Origin: CAXBDP01 sp963974465
GTDB taxonomy: Bacteria > Bacteroidota > Bacteroidia > Cytophagales > Cyclobacteriaceae
Reading direction: 5' to 3' (one strand)
Assembly (NCBI GenBank): GCA_049340005.1
Contig: JBMPIY010000007.1
Length of the DNA: 64,000 bases
The notes under the pieces were generated by a model, which worked only from the letters and a program-made list of their open reading frames with translations, was not told where the DNA came from and did no database searches. The position numbers and the translations under genes are program-made. Of this stretch, positions 8,673 to 19,500 are shown piece after piece. Positions within the stretch are counted from its first letter, which is position 1, and the number at the start of each line of letters is the position of its first letter.

Positions 8673-11600
8673 TTAGCTATTTTTTGCTTCTACCCATTTC
8701 CTAGCTTCTACAAATGCCAGCAACCAAGGGCTCAATTGATCTTCGTTGCGCTGAGCCGGATAGTGTGCCCACTGCCATGAGAAAATCGAGCGCTCTAAGT
8801 GTGGCATTATCGCCAAATGACGACCATCGACAGAGCAAAGCGCTGCTACATTGTAATCAGAACCATTTGGATTGCCCGGATAAGCCTGATACGCGTATTT
8901 GGCTGCAATAGCATAATCATCCTCTGCCATTGGCAATTGGAATTGTCCTTCGCCATGTGCTACCCAAATACCCAATCTACTGCCGGCTAAGGCATTTAGC
9001 ATTATGGATTTGCTTTCGGTCACCTCTACTGTAAGGAAGGCGGACTCAAATTTACCACTTGCATTGTGTAGCATTTTAGGCTTTTTGCTGTGATCTGGAC
9101 AAACCAAATCAAGTTCCACCATCAACTGACAGCCATTGCATACACCTAAGCTTAGGGTATCCTCACGCTTATAAAATGCATCCAAAGCAGCTTTTGCCTT
9201 TTCATTATACAGGAATGCTCCTGCCCAACCTTTGGCCGAACCAAGCACATCTGAATTACTAAAACCACCTACAAAAGCGATCATGTTTACATCGCTCAAA
9301 TCTTCCCTCCCACTTATCAGGTCGGTCATGTGAACGTCTTTTACATCAAAACCTGCAAGGTGAAGCGAGTAAGCCATTTCACGATCTCCATTCACGCCTT
9401 TTTCACGAATGATTGCGGCTTTAATGCCTGATCTCTCAGCTCTACGATGAGTTAGGTTATGAGATGCTAATTTGCCTTCGAAGTCGCTTGGAAATTGGAA
9501 AGATAAGCCTTGCTTTTGGAAGTTTTCGAAACGCTGCTTAGCTAGGCTTGGCTTCGTTTGATGCTTTTCAAACAAATAGGAAGTCTTAAACCAATCCTCC
9601 CGCATTTCAGCAATGTTGAGGTGGATCGTTTTTTCATCTGTTTTGATAATCAATTCCTTACTGGAATTTGGATAACCGAGAAAATGATGTTTTACCCCAA
9701 ATTGACTTAGGATTTTCGAAACTTCCTTTTCATTTCTCACCTGTACAACCACACCCGGATTTTCAGCATAAAGCAATTTGCACAAATCACTTTCTCCATG
9801 CCCTTCTAAATCTATCGCTAGACCAACCGTGTCCTGAGCAAAACACATTTCTAACAGCGTAGTGATCAGGCCTCCCGCGCTTATATCGTGCGCTGCAGTT
9901 ATGTATTCATCGCGGATAAGTGCTTGCGTGGCGTGGAATGCTTTGGCAAAATATGCTGCGCTTGAAATATCAGGTGTTTGCTCACCTACTTTGCTCAAAG
10001 TCTGCGCAAATGAACTGCCACCCAAAGCCAATTCGCTATTGGAGAAATCGATCCAAATTACGGGCTCATCCATTTCGTCGCGAAGTACCGGCCCTACGGC
10101 TTTGGAAATATCCGGCACTTCGGCAATGCTCGAAATGATAACGGTGCCTGGAGATAATACTTTGCGACCATCAGGGTACTTCTGACTCATAGAAAGGGAA
10201 TCTTTACCTGTAGGCACATTCAATCCCAACTGAGTGGAGAATTCACTGATTGCCTCCACAGCGGCATATAAGCGAGCATTTTCGCCAGGATTTTTTGCTG
10301 GCCACATCCAATTGGCACTAAGCGAAACTCCTTTGAGTCCATCGGCGATAGGTGCGCCTACCATATTTGTTAGCGCCTCAGCAATCGCCAATCGGCTACC
10401 TGCAGCGGGGTTGACCAAAGCCGCCACTGGCGCATGTCCAATGGAGGTAACTTCACCGACTTTGCCCTCATAGTCGAGCGCCATAATGCCATAATCGTTG
10501 AGTGGCAATTGAAGCGGCCCAACTGTTTGCTGGGCAGCCACACGACCTGTTACGCTGCGATCTACCTTATTCGTAAGCCAATCTTTACACGCAACGGCTT
10601 CTATTTGCAATACTTGCTTTATGTATTTCTCAGGCGATTTTGTATCATACTCTAGCGCTTGCTGTAGATTTGGTGCAGTGGTATCTTCCAAAATAGTAAC
10701 TGGAGATGAGCCAAAGAAATGGGCTAATTCTAGATCTATAGGTGAATGTTCACCTTCAGGATCAAGCACTCTGAAATAATGATCGTCGTGGATTTCACCT
10801 ACTATATAAAGTGGTGCTCTTTCTCTTTCGGCAATTTTCTCCAGCAAGTGAAGGTCTTTTTTCTTAATCACCAAGCCCATTCGCTCTTGCGATTCGTTGC
10901 CGATAATTTCTTTGGCAGAAAGCGTTGGATCACCCACTGGCAATTTACGCAGATTGATGGTTCCGCCGCTATGCTCTACTAGTTCGCTAAGGCAATTGAG
11001 ATGCCCGCCAGCGCCATGATCGTGTATGGAGACAATGGGGTTTACCGGCATTTCGGCCAATGCACGAATGGCATTATACACACGCTTTTGCATTTCAGGA
11101 TTGGAACGCTGAATGGCATTGAGCTCGATGGATTGGCTAAATTCGCCCGTTGCTACAGAAGAAACGGCTCCTCCGCCCATACCAATGCGATAATTATCTC
11201 CACCCATCACAATAATCAAATCGCCTTTGGATGGAACGTCCTTTAAGCTTTGATCTTTTACACCAAAACCTAAACCTCCCGCCAGCATAATCACTTTATC
11301 AAAACCTTCGATAATGTTATCATGCTCATTTTCAAAAGTTAATACACTTCCGCAAATAAGCGGTTGGCCAAATTTATTTCCGAAATCACTTGCTCCATTG
11401 GAGGCTTTAATTAAAATATCTAATGGAGTTTGATATAACCAATCTCTTTCTGGAACGGCATCTTCATGGCTACGGCCCTTTTCTAATCGAGGATAAGAAG
11501 TCATGTAAACAGCAGTTCCTGCTAAAGGTAAACTACCTCTGCCACCTGCCATTCTATCACGAATCTCGCCGCCACTACCTGTTGCGGCGCCATTAAATGG

Positions 11601-12365
11601 CTCCACAGTGGTTGGAAAATTATGCGTTTCAGCTTTGAGAGAAAGCACCGTTTGGATGGGGCGGGAGGAAAAGAAATCGGCCTTATCCTGCTTATCTGGG
11701 GCAAACTGCATGGCTTGTGGGCCATCAACAAAAGCCACATTATCTTTATAAGCAGATACGATACGGTTAGGGTTTTCCTTCGAAGTCTTTTTGATCAGTT
11801 GGAAAAGTGTGCTTGGTTTTTCCTCGCCATCGATAATAAAAGTGCCATTGAATATTTTGTGACGACAATGCTCCGAGTTGACTTGTGAAAAGCCAAACAC
11901 TTCGCTGTCCGTCAATTTGCGATCTAATTGCTTGCTTACATCGTTCAGGTAATCGATTTCCTCAGGATTGAGCGCAAGTCCTTCTTGCTCATTATATGCG
12001 GCAATATCATCGATAAATAAAACTGACTCAGGTTGTTTATCAATGGTAAAAATAGTCTGATCGAGACCTGCATATTTATGTTGCAACATTGGATCAAATG
12101 CACTGCCTTCCTCCGCTTTTGAAAATTCCTCCATTCGAATGATGCCTTGTAATCCCATATTTTGGGTGATTTCTACAGCATTGGTACTCCAGGGCGTCAC
12201 CATTTCTCTGCGTGGGCCAATGAAAGTACCCGCTAGTTTTTGGTCATTTAGCGGCTTGGCATTTCCTAGCAGCCAGCTGAGTTTTTCAATATCGTTCGAC
12301 TCAAATGCTTGCTTACTTGAGATGGCAAATATTCGATTATTGGAGGCTTCAAAAAAGAGGATCAT
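8673..12365 (-). CDS. purL: Phosphoribosylformylglycinamidine synthase, single-chain
   Basis: 1230 residues, the large form in which PurS-like, PurL and PurQ parts are fused. It converts FGAR, glutamine and ATP to FGAM in purine synthesis. The N-terminal part carries FGFSQVNSEHCRH and SLKAETHNFPTTVEPFNGAATGSGG, the ATP/FGAR site of the synthetase. The C-terminal glutaminase shows LGVCNGCQLM with the nucleophile Cys near residue 1073 and HGEGQF near 1137. The length is slightly under that of E. coli PurL (about 1295). A TAATTTTG promoter-like box lies just upstream. The gene contains four copies of the GCGGGAGG octamer in one orientation or the other. Confidence 0.97.
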   Translation of the reverse strand: MILFFEASNNRIFAISSKQAFESNDIEKLSWLLGNAKPLNDQKLAGTFIGPRREMVTPWSTNAVEITQNMGLQGIIRMEEFSKAEEGSAFDPMLQHKYAGLDQTIFTIDKQPESVLFIDDIAAYNEQEGLALNPEEIDYLNDVSKQLDRKLTDSEVFGFSQVNSEHCRHKIFNGTFIIDGEEKPSTLFQLIKKTSKENPNRIVSAYKDNVAFVDGPQAMQFAPDKQDKADFFSSRPIQTVLSLKAETHNFPTTVEPFNGAATGSGGEIRDRMAGGRGSLPLAGTAVYMTSYPRLEKGRSHEDAVPERDWLYQTPLDILIKASNGASDFGNKFGQPLICGSVLTFENEHDNIIEGFDKVIMLAGGLGFGVKDQSLKDVPSKGDLIIVMGGDNYRIGMGGGAVSSVATGEFSQSIELNAIQRSNPEMQKRVYNAIRALAEMPVNPIVSIHDHGAGGHLNCLSELVEHSGGTINLRKLPVGDPTLSAKEIIGNESQERMGLVIKKKDLHLLEKIAERERAPLYIVGEIHDDHYFRVLDPEGEHSPIDLELAHFFGSSPVTILEDTTAPNLQQALEYDTKSPEKYIKQVLQIEAVACKDWLTNKVDRSVTGRVAAQQTVGPLQLPLNDYGIMALDYEGKVGEVTSIGHAPVAALVNPAAGSRLAIAEALTNMVGAPIADGLKGVSLSANWMWPAKNPGENARLYAAVEAISEFSTQLGLNVPTGKDSLSMSQKYPDGRKVLSPGTVIISSIAEVPDISKAVGPVLRDEMDEPVIWIDFSNSELALGGSSFAQTLSKVGEQTPDISSAAYFAKAFHATQALIRDEYITAAHDISAGGLITTLLEMCFAQDTVGLAIDLEGHGESDLCKLLYAENPGVVVQVRNEKEVSKILSQFGVKHHFLGYPNSSKELIIKTDEKTIHLNIAEMREDWFKTSYLFEKHQTKPSLAKQRFENFQKQGLSFQFPSDFEGKLASHNLTHRRAERSGIKAAIIREKGVNGDREMAYSLHLAGFDVKDVHMTDLISGREDLSDVNMIAFVGGFSNSDVLGSAKGWAGAFLYNEKAKAALDAFYKREDTLSLGVCNGCQLMVELDLVCPDHSKKPKMLHNASGKFESAFLTVEVTESKSIMLNALAGSRLGIWVAHGEGQFQLPMAEDDYAIAAKYAYQAYPGNPNGSDYNVAALCSVDGRHLAIMPHLERSIFSWQWAHYPAQRNEDQLSPWLLAFVEARKWVEAKNS

Positions 12366-12394
12366 CAGGCAGGATTTTGTTTTGTTTGCTTAGG

Positions 12395-12402
12395 CAAAAT
12401 TA
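12395..12402 (-). promoter_or_regulatory. Candidate -7 promoter box for purL
   Basis: On the minus strand TAATTTTG matches TAnnTTTG and lies 30 bp before the purL ATG, in the 55-bp gap after the upstream hydrolase gene. I see no convincing -33 element. Confidence 0.4.
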
Positions 12403-12420
12403 GGAAAAAGGACGGGTTTG

Positions 12421-13236
12421 TTAGCGAAAAATTTGCTTAACCGATGGAAAATCAATTTCACGCATCAAGGTATAATGCCCCGTCGGGAAAATTAGCATTT
12501 GTTTGTTCTCCACCCGCTTCCACAGTGGACGCATTGTTTTGGTCGTCATCAATGGGTCATTCTGACCCAAAACCATCATAAGCTCTATATTATGATCATT
12601 CATCAGCTTAGCCAAATGAGGAATATCAGGCTTGATTTCACGGAAAACCATCCATGAATAGAAAAGTCTTCTTCGCCGTTTTCGATGCTCCATTTGCAAT
12701 CTAGCGAAGTTTGTTACTTGCTTATCGATAATCCCAGTTCGCTCTACCCATTTGATGGCTTTGTAGAAGAAGCTTGCATTTACTACAAGGCCTTTCAGTT
12801 GATCGCGGATAAATCTGTATCGAGCAAGCTTAAACCAAATAGTGGTTTTCACTCCGTCTGCAGCAATCAAACTTATTTTGTTTACTCTATCGCGAAATGC
12901 ACCCATAGTTAAGAGTGCGAATTTGCCACCCAAACTAAAGGCAGCAATATTGAAATTTTGAATATTCTCTTTTACTAGAAATTTTTCCATGAATATTTTC
13001 CAGCGGGAGGGTGTCAATACTATGTCTCCGTCGAGCCATAGACTATCGCCATGAAAGAACAAGTCGAAACAATAGATGCTATGGCTATCAGCTAATCCTC
13101 CCGCTAGTTTTGCGAACTCCAACTTAGTCTGAGCAAAGCCATGAAAGGTGAGCCAAATATTGGGCCCATCACCAATTTGAATGTAGGAAAGCATGGATTT
13201 ACCATCTCTGACAAACTTTTTTTCAAAAATTTTCAT
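12421..13236 (-). CDS. Alpha/beta hydrolase
   Basis: 271 residues with the alpha/beta hydrolase core: LTFHGFAQTKLEF supplies the oxyanion region (about 28-40), FSLGG near residue 99 is the nucleophile elbow with the catalytic Ser, LGQNDPLM gives the acid and TGHYTLM the His. There is no signal peptide, so it is cytoplasmic. The substrate cannot be told; small esters or lactones are typical. It is co-directional with purL, 55 bp upstream of it, and divergent from the efflux operon. The nucleophile motif is FSLGG, lacking the first Gly of GxSxG, which is tolerated in the family. Confidence 0.85.
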   Translation of the reverse strand: MKIFEKKFVRDGKSMLSYIQIGDGPNIWLTFHGFAQTKLEFAKLAGGLADSHSIYCFDLFFHGDSLWLDGDIVLTPSRWKIFMEKFLVKENIQNFNIAAFSLGGKFALLTMGAFRDRVNKISLIAADGVKTTIWFKLARYRFIRDQLKGLVVNASFFYKAIKWVERTGIIDKQVTNFARLQMEHRKRRRRLFYSWMVFREIKPDIPHLAKLMNDHNIELMMVLGQNDPLMTTKTMRPLWKRVENKQMLIFPTGHYTLMREIDFPSVKQIFR

Positions 13237-13452
13237 CCAAATATTATTTGGCTAATGAATTTTTCGCATTCATATATTAACTAATTTTTACGATACTCAG
13301 CTTGCTAAAAACACTCGTTTTCATCCAGCAAAATTATCCTTTTATGCTGATGCCTCACCGTTCTACATTATTTAAAACCTTTATTTTTTTTTCTCAGTTT
13401 AGGCTGTAAACTTTGTATCCGAAAAAAGTTTCCACGGTTTAATTTGTGAAGA

Positions 13453-14064
13453 TTGGAAGTTAAGGAAAAAATAATAGAAGCTGCGAGTACTCTCTTTATG
13501 TCCTATGGAGTGAAAAGTGTGACCATGGATGATATCGCCAAAAATTTAGCGGTATCTAAAAAGACGATTTATCAAGAATTTGCTGACAAAAATGAGCTGG
13601 TTTTACTTTTTGCAGAGCGGCATTTACTTCGCTATGAATCTGAATTTCAAGAAATTGGTTCAAATGCCAGCAACGCTATAGAAGAGTTGTATTTAACCTC
13701 TCTTTGTTTGCGCAAAATAGTCGAGGAAACTTCGCCTAATGTGATGTATGATTTGAAGAAATATCACACAAAGGCTTGGAATCACTATTTAGGCTATAAA
13801 GAAAGTCTATTTAAAGACAATGTAAAAAAAGTAATTGAGAGAGGAATGAAGGAAGGCTTATTCAGAGACAATATCGATTCTGAAGTTCTTTCCACCGTCC
13901 GCATTGAAGAAGTGCAGCTCTGTTTCAACTTGGATTTATTTCCAAAAGAGAAATTCAGCATGGCACAAGTACAAATTCAAGTATTTCAAAACTTTGTATT
14001 AGGCCTTTTGACTGATAAAGGCAGAGAGCTTTGGAACTCTTATCAAAATGAAATCAAACCATGA
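13453..14064 (+). CDS. TetR/AcrR family regulator of the downstream efflux operon
   Basis: 203 residues. The N-terminal helix-turn-helix is clear: IIEAASTLFMSYGVKSVTM, DDIAKNLAVSKKTIYQEFADKNELV. The C-terminal helical domain would bind a ligand. The start codon is TTG at 13453; an in-frame TGA at 13447-13449 rules out any start further upstream, and the next in-frame ATG would remove most of helix 1. The stop overlaps the tolC-family start by 4 bp (ATGA), so regulator and efflux pump form one operon that it probably represses itself. Confidence 0.9.
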   Translation: MEVKEKIIEAASTLFMSYGVKSVTMDDIAKNLAVSKKTIYQEFADKNELVLLFAERHLLRYESEFQEIGSNASNAIEELYLTSLCLRKIVEETSPNVMYDLKKYHTKAWNHYLGYKESLFKDNVKKVIERGMKEGLFRDNIDSEVLSTVRIEEVQLCFNLDLFPKEKFSMAQVQIQVFQNFVLGLLTDKGRELWNSYQNEIKP

Positions 14065-15404
14065 AAATTATATTAAGTAATATGCGAGTACATGTATTGA
14101 GTGCATTATTAGTACTGATATCATTCGCAGGTTTTGGGCAAAGTGCATCATTCAGCTTGCAACAAAGTTTGGATTATGCTTTGGTAAATAACCAAAACCT
14201 CCTGAATGCGAAGATTGAGAGAGATATATCGGAAACGGTGGTAAAAGAAACGCTAAGTCGTGGTCTACCACAAATCACAGCAAATGGCGGTGTTTCTAAA
14301 AACTTAATTATTCCGCAAGTCCCATTTACCAACCCAATTACCAATGAGGAAACGACCATTGCCTTCCAACGAAAGTACAATGGGAATGCATTGGTTAATT
14401 TGGAGCAAATGATCTTTGATGGGTCATTTTTTGTGGGTTTGGAAGCGGCTAGGACGTACCGCCAATTGGCAGAGAAAGATCAAATAAAGACGGAGATTGA
14501 TATAATAGAAGCTGTAACCAAAGCTTATTACGGAGTGCTGATTGCGCAGGAGCGATTGGAGTTGGTAGATAAAAATTTCAATCGCTTGGATTCTCTGCTT
14601 AGGGAAACTGAAGTCCTTTATAACAATGGATTTGCAGAGCAAATAGACATAAGTCGTGTGAAGGTTCAGTACAACAACATAAGAACTCAGCGCACCAATT
14701 TGCTCCAATTCGAAGAAATGAGCAGGTATTTATTGCAGTTTCAAATGGGAATGCCTGTGGGCACTCCTATGGAATTAACTGATAATCTGGAAAATTTAGA
14801 GACAGATTTGAGGACTACTCCAACGGCAGGATTCAATTATGCTGATAGGATTGAGTACTCACAACTGCAAACCAATGAAGCATTGGCTAAACTTGACCTC
14901 AAAAACAATAAGGTGAAATACATTCCAACTGTAAATGCATTTATCAATTATGGTGGAAATATGTTTGCTGATAATACCAGTGATTTGTTCAGACTTGGCA
15001 CAAGCTGGATTCCAAATTCCGCTTATGGTGTGAATATTAGCATTCCCATTTTCGATGGTTTTTATAAGAGTTCGCTAATACAGCGCAACAGATTGGAGAT
15101 AAAGCAAATAGAGAATCAGTTTGCCTTACTCGAAAATAATATCGAATTGGAGCTAAGAGAAAAAAGATCTCAACTCAACAATAGCTTAGAAAGACTCAAG
15201 ACCGAAAAAGAAAATATGGAATTGGGTATGGAGGTATTTCGAGTTACCAGAGTGAAATACCAAGAAGGTGTTGGCAGCAACCTCGAAGTAGTAGAAGCGG
15301 AAACTTCTTACAAAGAGGCAGAAACCAATTACTATGTGGCATTGTATGATGCCCTAATTGCAAAAGTAGAGCTTGAAAAAGCAATGGGAGTTCTAAAAAA
15401 GTAA
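14061..15404 (+). CDS. TolC family outer-membrane efflux protein
   Basis: 447 residues with a signal peptide ending near GFGQSAS. The paired long coiled-coil repeats typical of OEP domains follow: SLQQSLDYALVNNQNLLNAKIE opens the first, and ELREKRSQLNNSLERLKTEKEN with YQEGVGSNLEVVEAETSY closes the second. The trimer would form the outer-membrane and periplasmic tunnel of a tripartite pump with the adaptor and RND genes downstream. The start overlaps the tetR stop by 4 bp. A second ATG seven codons in would give a shorter signal peptide. Confidence 0.93.
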   Translation: MKIILSNMRVHVLSALLVLISFAGFGQSASFSLQQSLDYALVNNQNLLNAKIERDISETVVKETLSRGLPQITANGGVSKNLIIPQVPFTNPITNEETTIAFQRKYNGNALVNLEQMIFDGSFFVGLEAARTYRQLAEKDQIKTEIDIIEAVTKAYYGVLIAQERLELVDKNFNRLDSLLRETEVLYNNGFAEQIDISRVKVQYNNIRTQRTNLLQFEEMSRYLLQFQMGMPVGTPMELTDNLENLETDLRTTPTAGFNYADRIEYSQLQTNEALAKLDLKNNKVKYIPTVNAFINYGGNMFADNTSDLFRLGTSWIPNSAYGVNISIPIFDGFYKSSLIQRNRLEIKQIENQFALLENNIELELREKRSQLNNSLERLKTEKENMELGMEVFRVTRVKYQEGVGSNLEVVEAETSYKEAETNYYVALYDALIAKVELEKAMGVLKK

Positions 15405-15407
15405 ATC

Positions 15408-16583
15408 ATGAAAAAACGAATACATACATCATTCCTATCTATGAAAAATATATTGGCAGCAGGAATACTACTTGTGGCAATGCAAGCTTGCAATAGCACG
15501 GACGATTCGCTAGAAGGTAAAATGACCAAACTGGAAGAGTTGAAAACGGAAGCTCAAATGCTTTCAGCTGAAATCAAGACCTTGGAAAGTGAGATTTTAG
15601 CAATGGATCCTTCAGCTTTGGAGTCGACGGTAAGTTCGACTATCATCACAACCTTACCCGTGCAGAAGGAGAGTTTCACACACAAAATCGAAGTGCGTGG
15701 TAATGTTAACTCTAGAACCAATGCAATGATAAGCGCTGAAATGATGGGTCGAGTAGTTCGAGCTAGAGTACAAGAGGGAGACCAAGTAACAGCTGGACAG
15801 GTGATTGTAGAATTGGACAAAAGTGTGATGAGCAACAATGTAGAGGAATTGAAAACCTCTACTGAGTTGGCCAGAACGGTATTTGAGCGCCAAAAAAGAC
15901 TATGGGATCAGAATATTGGCACTGAAATTCAATACTTGCAAGCAAAGAATAACTTGGAAGGGCTTGAGCGTAGAATGCAAACGCTGGAATCGGAAATGAC
16001 GAAATTGACTGTAAGAGCACCATTTGCCGGCACCATAGATAAACTCAATGTGCGGGTGGGTGAAATGCTAAGTCCGGGCAGTCCAATTGCATTGCTTACA
16101 AGCATGCGCGACATGTATGTGAGTGGAGAAGTTTCTGAAAGATATGTTGGACGTTTTTCGCCTGGCGATTCGGTGGATGTTTCATTTCCTTCGGTGAACA
16201 CAACTTTGAAAGCGACAATCTCTTCTGTAGGTACAGTTATCAATCCGAATAATAGAACCTTCGCTGTAGAAATCAATCTCAAGGATGTTCCGAATAATGT
16301 GAAGCCCAACATGATTGCTTCATTATTATTAACTGATTACCAGAATGATGACTCAATGGTAATTCCAACATACCTAATATTACAGGATCGTATAGGAAAC
16401 TTTGTTTGGGTGAAAAAACAAGTTGACGGAGTAGATGTAGCCCAGAAAGCCTACATAGAAACGGGTAATTCCTTTATGGAAAAAACTGAAGTAAATAGCG
16501 GTCTTGCAATAGGCGATGTGCTTATAGACAAGGGCTTTAGAGAAATGAATGAAGGCATGTTAGTTCGATTAGCCTCTAATTAA
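15408..16583 (+). CDS. RND efflux periplasmic adaptor (membrane fusion protein)
   Basis: 391 residues. The N-terminal hydrophobic segment ends at MQAC, so it is likely a lipoprotein anchored to the inner membrane, although the lipobox is weak. A short coiled coil (about 40-65) precedes the biotinyl-lipoyl half-motif ARVQEGDQVTAGQVIVELD, a helical hairpin (about 145-195), the second lipoyl half VRAPFAGTIDKLNVRVGE and beta-barrel domains. It links the TolC-like channel to the RND pump. It begins 3 bp after the channel gene stop. Confidence 0.93.
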   Translation: MKKRIHTSFLSMKNILAAGILLVAMQACNSTDDSLEGKMTKLEELKTEAQMLSAEIKTLESEILAMDPSALESTVSSTIITTLPVQKESFTHKIEVRGNVNSRTNAMISAEMMGRVVRARVQEGDQVTAGQVIVELDKSVMSNNVEELKTSTELARTVFERQKRLWDQNIGTEIQYLQAKNNLEGLERRMQTLESEMTKLTVRAPFAGTIDKLNVRVGEMLSPGSPIALLTSMRDMYVSGEVSERYVGRFSPGDSVDVSFPSVNTTLKATISSVGTVINPNNRTFAVEINLKDVPNNVKPNMIASLLLTDYQNDDSMVIPTYLILQDRIGNFVWVKKQVDGVDVAQKAYIETGNSFMEKTEVNSGLAIGDVLIDKGFREMNEGMLVRLASN

Positions 16584-16591
16584 ATTATTGT

Positions 16592-19500
16592 ATGGATTTG
16601 AATAAGAAAAAGGTAATAAAAGACTTTGGTCTCACAACCTTGGCCATTGACAATAGGATCACCGTATTCGTTTTGACGATTCTTATTGTGATAGTTGGGT
16701 TAACGGCCTATATGAACTTACCCAAGGAGAACTTCCCAGAGGTAAGTCAGCCGACAGTATATATAGGTACAAGCTATCCTGGCAACTCACCTGCCGATAT
16801 GGAAAACTTGGTGACGCGCCCAATTGAAAAAGAAATCAATAGCATAACGGGTGTCGATGTGATTCGCTCTACATCCGTTCAGGATTTCTCATCTATTGTG
16901 GTCGAGTTTGTGACCGACACCGATGTAACTGATGCCTTGCAAAAAGTGAAGGATGCAGTGGACAAAGCCAAATCAGAACTGCCTACTGATTTGCCGGCTG
17001 ATCCTAATGTGTTCGAGTTAGATTTCTCAGAGTTTCCAATTCTCAACATCAACCTTTCAGGTGGTGATTATAGTTTGGAGCAATTGAATGAGTATGCAGA
17101 AGACCTTGAAGAAGAGATCGAAAAATTACAAGAAATCTCTAAAGTTGAAATTCGTGGTGTAGATGAGAAAGAGGTAAAAATTCATGCAGATCCTTTTAAA
17201 ATGGATGCAAGAATGGTGTCTTTTTCTGACATTGAAACAGCTATTGGAAATGAAAACGTAACCATTAGTGGTGGTAATATTTTAGCTGGCAATATTCGTC
17301 GCAGCATCAGGGTTGTAGGTGAATTTACAGATCCGAAGCAAATGGAGGAGATTGTAGTGAAGCGGGAGGAAGGAGACGTTGTATATCTCAAGGATGTAGC
17401 TACCGTAGAATTTGACTACAAGGAAAAGCAAAACTATGCTCGACTTGCCTCTCAGCCAGTAGTGATGCTCGATGTAGTAAAAAGAAGTGGTGAAAACCTG
17501 ATTGAAGCAACTGAGAAAATATTTAATATTATTGAAGTTGCTAAAGAAAATGTCCTTCCAGCCGATCTTGATATTACCATTACCAACGATCAGTCCGAAC
17601 AAACTAGGATGATGGTAAGTAGCTTGGAAAACAACATTATATCTGGGATCATCCTCGTTACGCTAGTTCTATTGCTTTTCTTAGGAACTCGTAATGCCCT
17701 ATTCGTAGGTGTGGCCATTCCACTTTCTATGTTTACTACATTCTTGATCTTAGGAGCATTGGGCATTACGATCAATATGATGGTGCTATTTGCCCTAATT
17801 ATGGCGCTGGGTATGTTGGTAGATAATGGTATTGTGGTAGTGGAAAACGTCTATCGACTGATGGAAGAACAGGGGTTATCTGCTTATCAAGCTACCAAAC
17901 AAGGCGTGGGAGAGGTGGCATTGCCAATTATTTCATCTACAGCTACTACTCTAGCAGCATTCCTCCCGCTGGCCATGTGGCCGGGTATTATTGGTGAATT
18001 CATGAAATATTTACCAATTACCCTAATTATCGCATTGGGTTCATCTCTTTTCGTAGCCTTGGTCATCAATCCAGTATTGATTGCCACATTTATGAAAGTA
18101 GATAAGCAGGGCAATACCCATCATAGGAAAATGTGGATTCGTGTAATCATTACTGCTATAGTTGGCGCAGTATTCATTTTCTTAAAAATTTACTGGGTAG
18201 GTAATCTGCTAATATTAGTCGCTGTACTTTTCCCTCTTAATGTGTATATATTAATGCCATTGATGAATGTATTCAACGATCGATTAATCCCGAGTATCGA
18301 ACGCATTTATTTGAGAACATTAGAGTATGCTTTGAAAGGAATCAAACCTTACTTATTCTTTTTTGGTACAGTGGTAATGCTCATATTCTCTATAGGCTTA
18401 ATGGCAGTATTTACTCCTAATGTGCTTTTCTTCCCTGAGAATGAGCCTGCTTACGTCAATGTATTTATAGAGTACCCTGTAGGAACAGACATAGAAACGA
18501 CAAATGCACTTGCTCTTGAGATGGAGGAAAAGGTTGTCGAAGTGATTGAACCTTACAGAGCAATTGTAAAATCAGTAGTCTCCAATGTTGGGCAGGGAAC
18601 TTCCGATCCAGCCGATATGAGTTCGGTCGGCCAAGGTGAAACTCCACATAAGGCTAGAATTACTGTCAACTTTGTGGAATTCAAGGATAGACTCGATTTG
18701 AGTACTTCGGCTATTATGTCAGAGATCCGTGAGAGCTTGGATAATTACCCTGGCGTGACGGTAACTGTTGATAAAAATTCTGATGGCCCACCAACGGGTA
18801 AGCCTATTAACATTGAGATTTCCGGCGAAGAATTTGAAACTATCGTGGCTTTGACCGACAGATTAAGAAACACGATTAACAGCTCTGGTATTTCAGGTAT
18901 TGAACGTCTTCGCTCCGATTTGGAAACGGGTAAGCCTGAATTGCTATTGAATATTGATAGAGAAAGTGCAAGGAGATTTGGTTTGTCATCAGCAATGGTG
19001 GCCAATGAAATAAGGACAGCACTTTTTGGTAAGGAAATAAGCAAATACAAGCAAGGTGAAGATGAGTACGAAGTATATCTGCGACTGCAAGATGAATACA
19101 GATATGATCCGGATGTATTGTTGAATAAGAACATCACCTATCGTGACAATAATGGAACGATGGTGCAAGTGCCTATTTCTTCGGTGGCAACTGCCGAGTT
19201 GAGTTCATCATTAGGTTCTATTCGCCGTATTGATTTGAAGCGTGTGGTTACTTTGAGTTCAAATGTTCTAGACGGCTACAATGCAACAGTGATCAATGAT
19301 CAGATTAAAGATTTGTTGATTGACTTCCCAATTCCTGCTGGTTATACAATTAGCTTTACAGGTGAACAAGAAAAGCAAGCCGAAGAAATGGCCTTCCTTT
19401 CTAACGCCCTAATGATTGCAGTATTCTTGATTTTTATGATCATCGTATCGCAGTTTAATAAGATCACCGCTCCGTTTATTATCATGACTTCAGTGCTATT

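Noticed and set aside
9862..10185. Open frames on the strand opposite purL (9862-10185 and several others between 8714 and 12393)
   Set aside because: They lie fully inside the well-supported purL gene and show no domain; they are antisense shadows.
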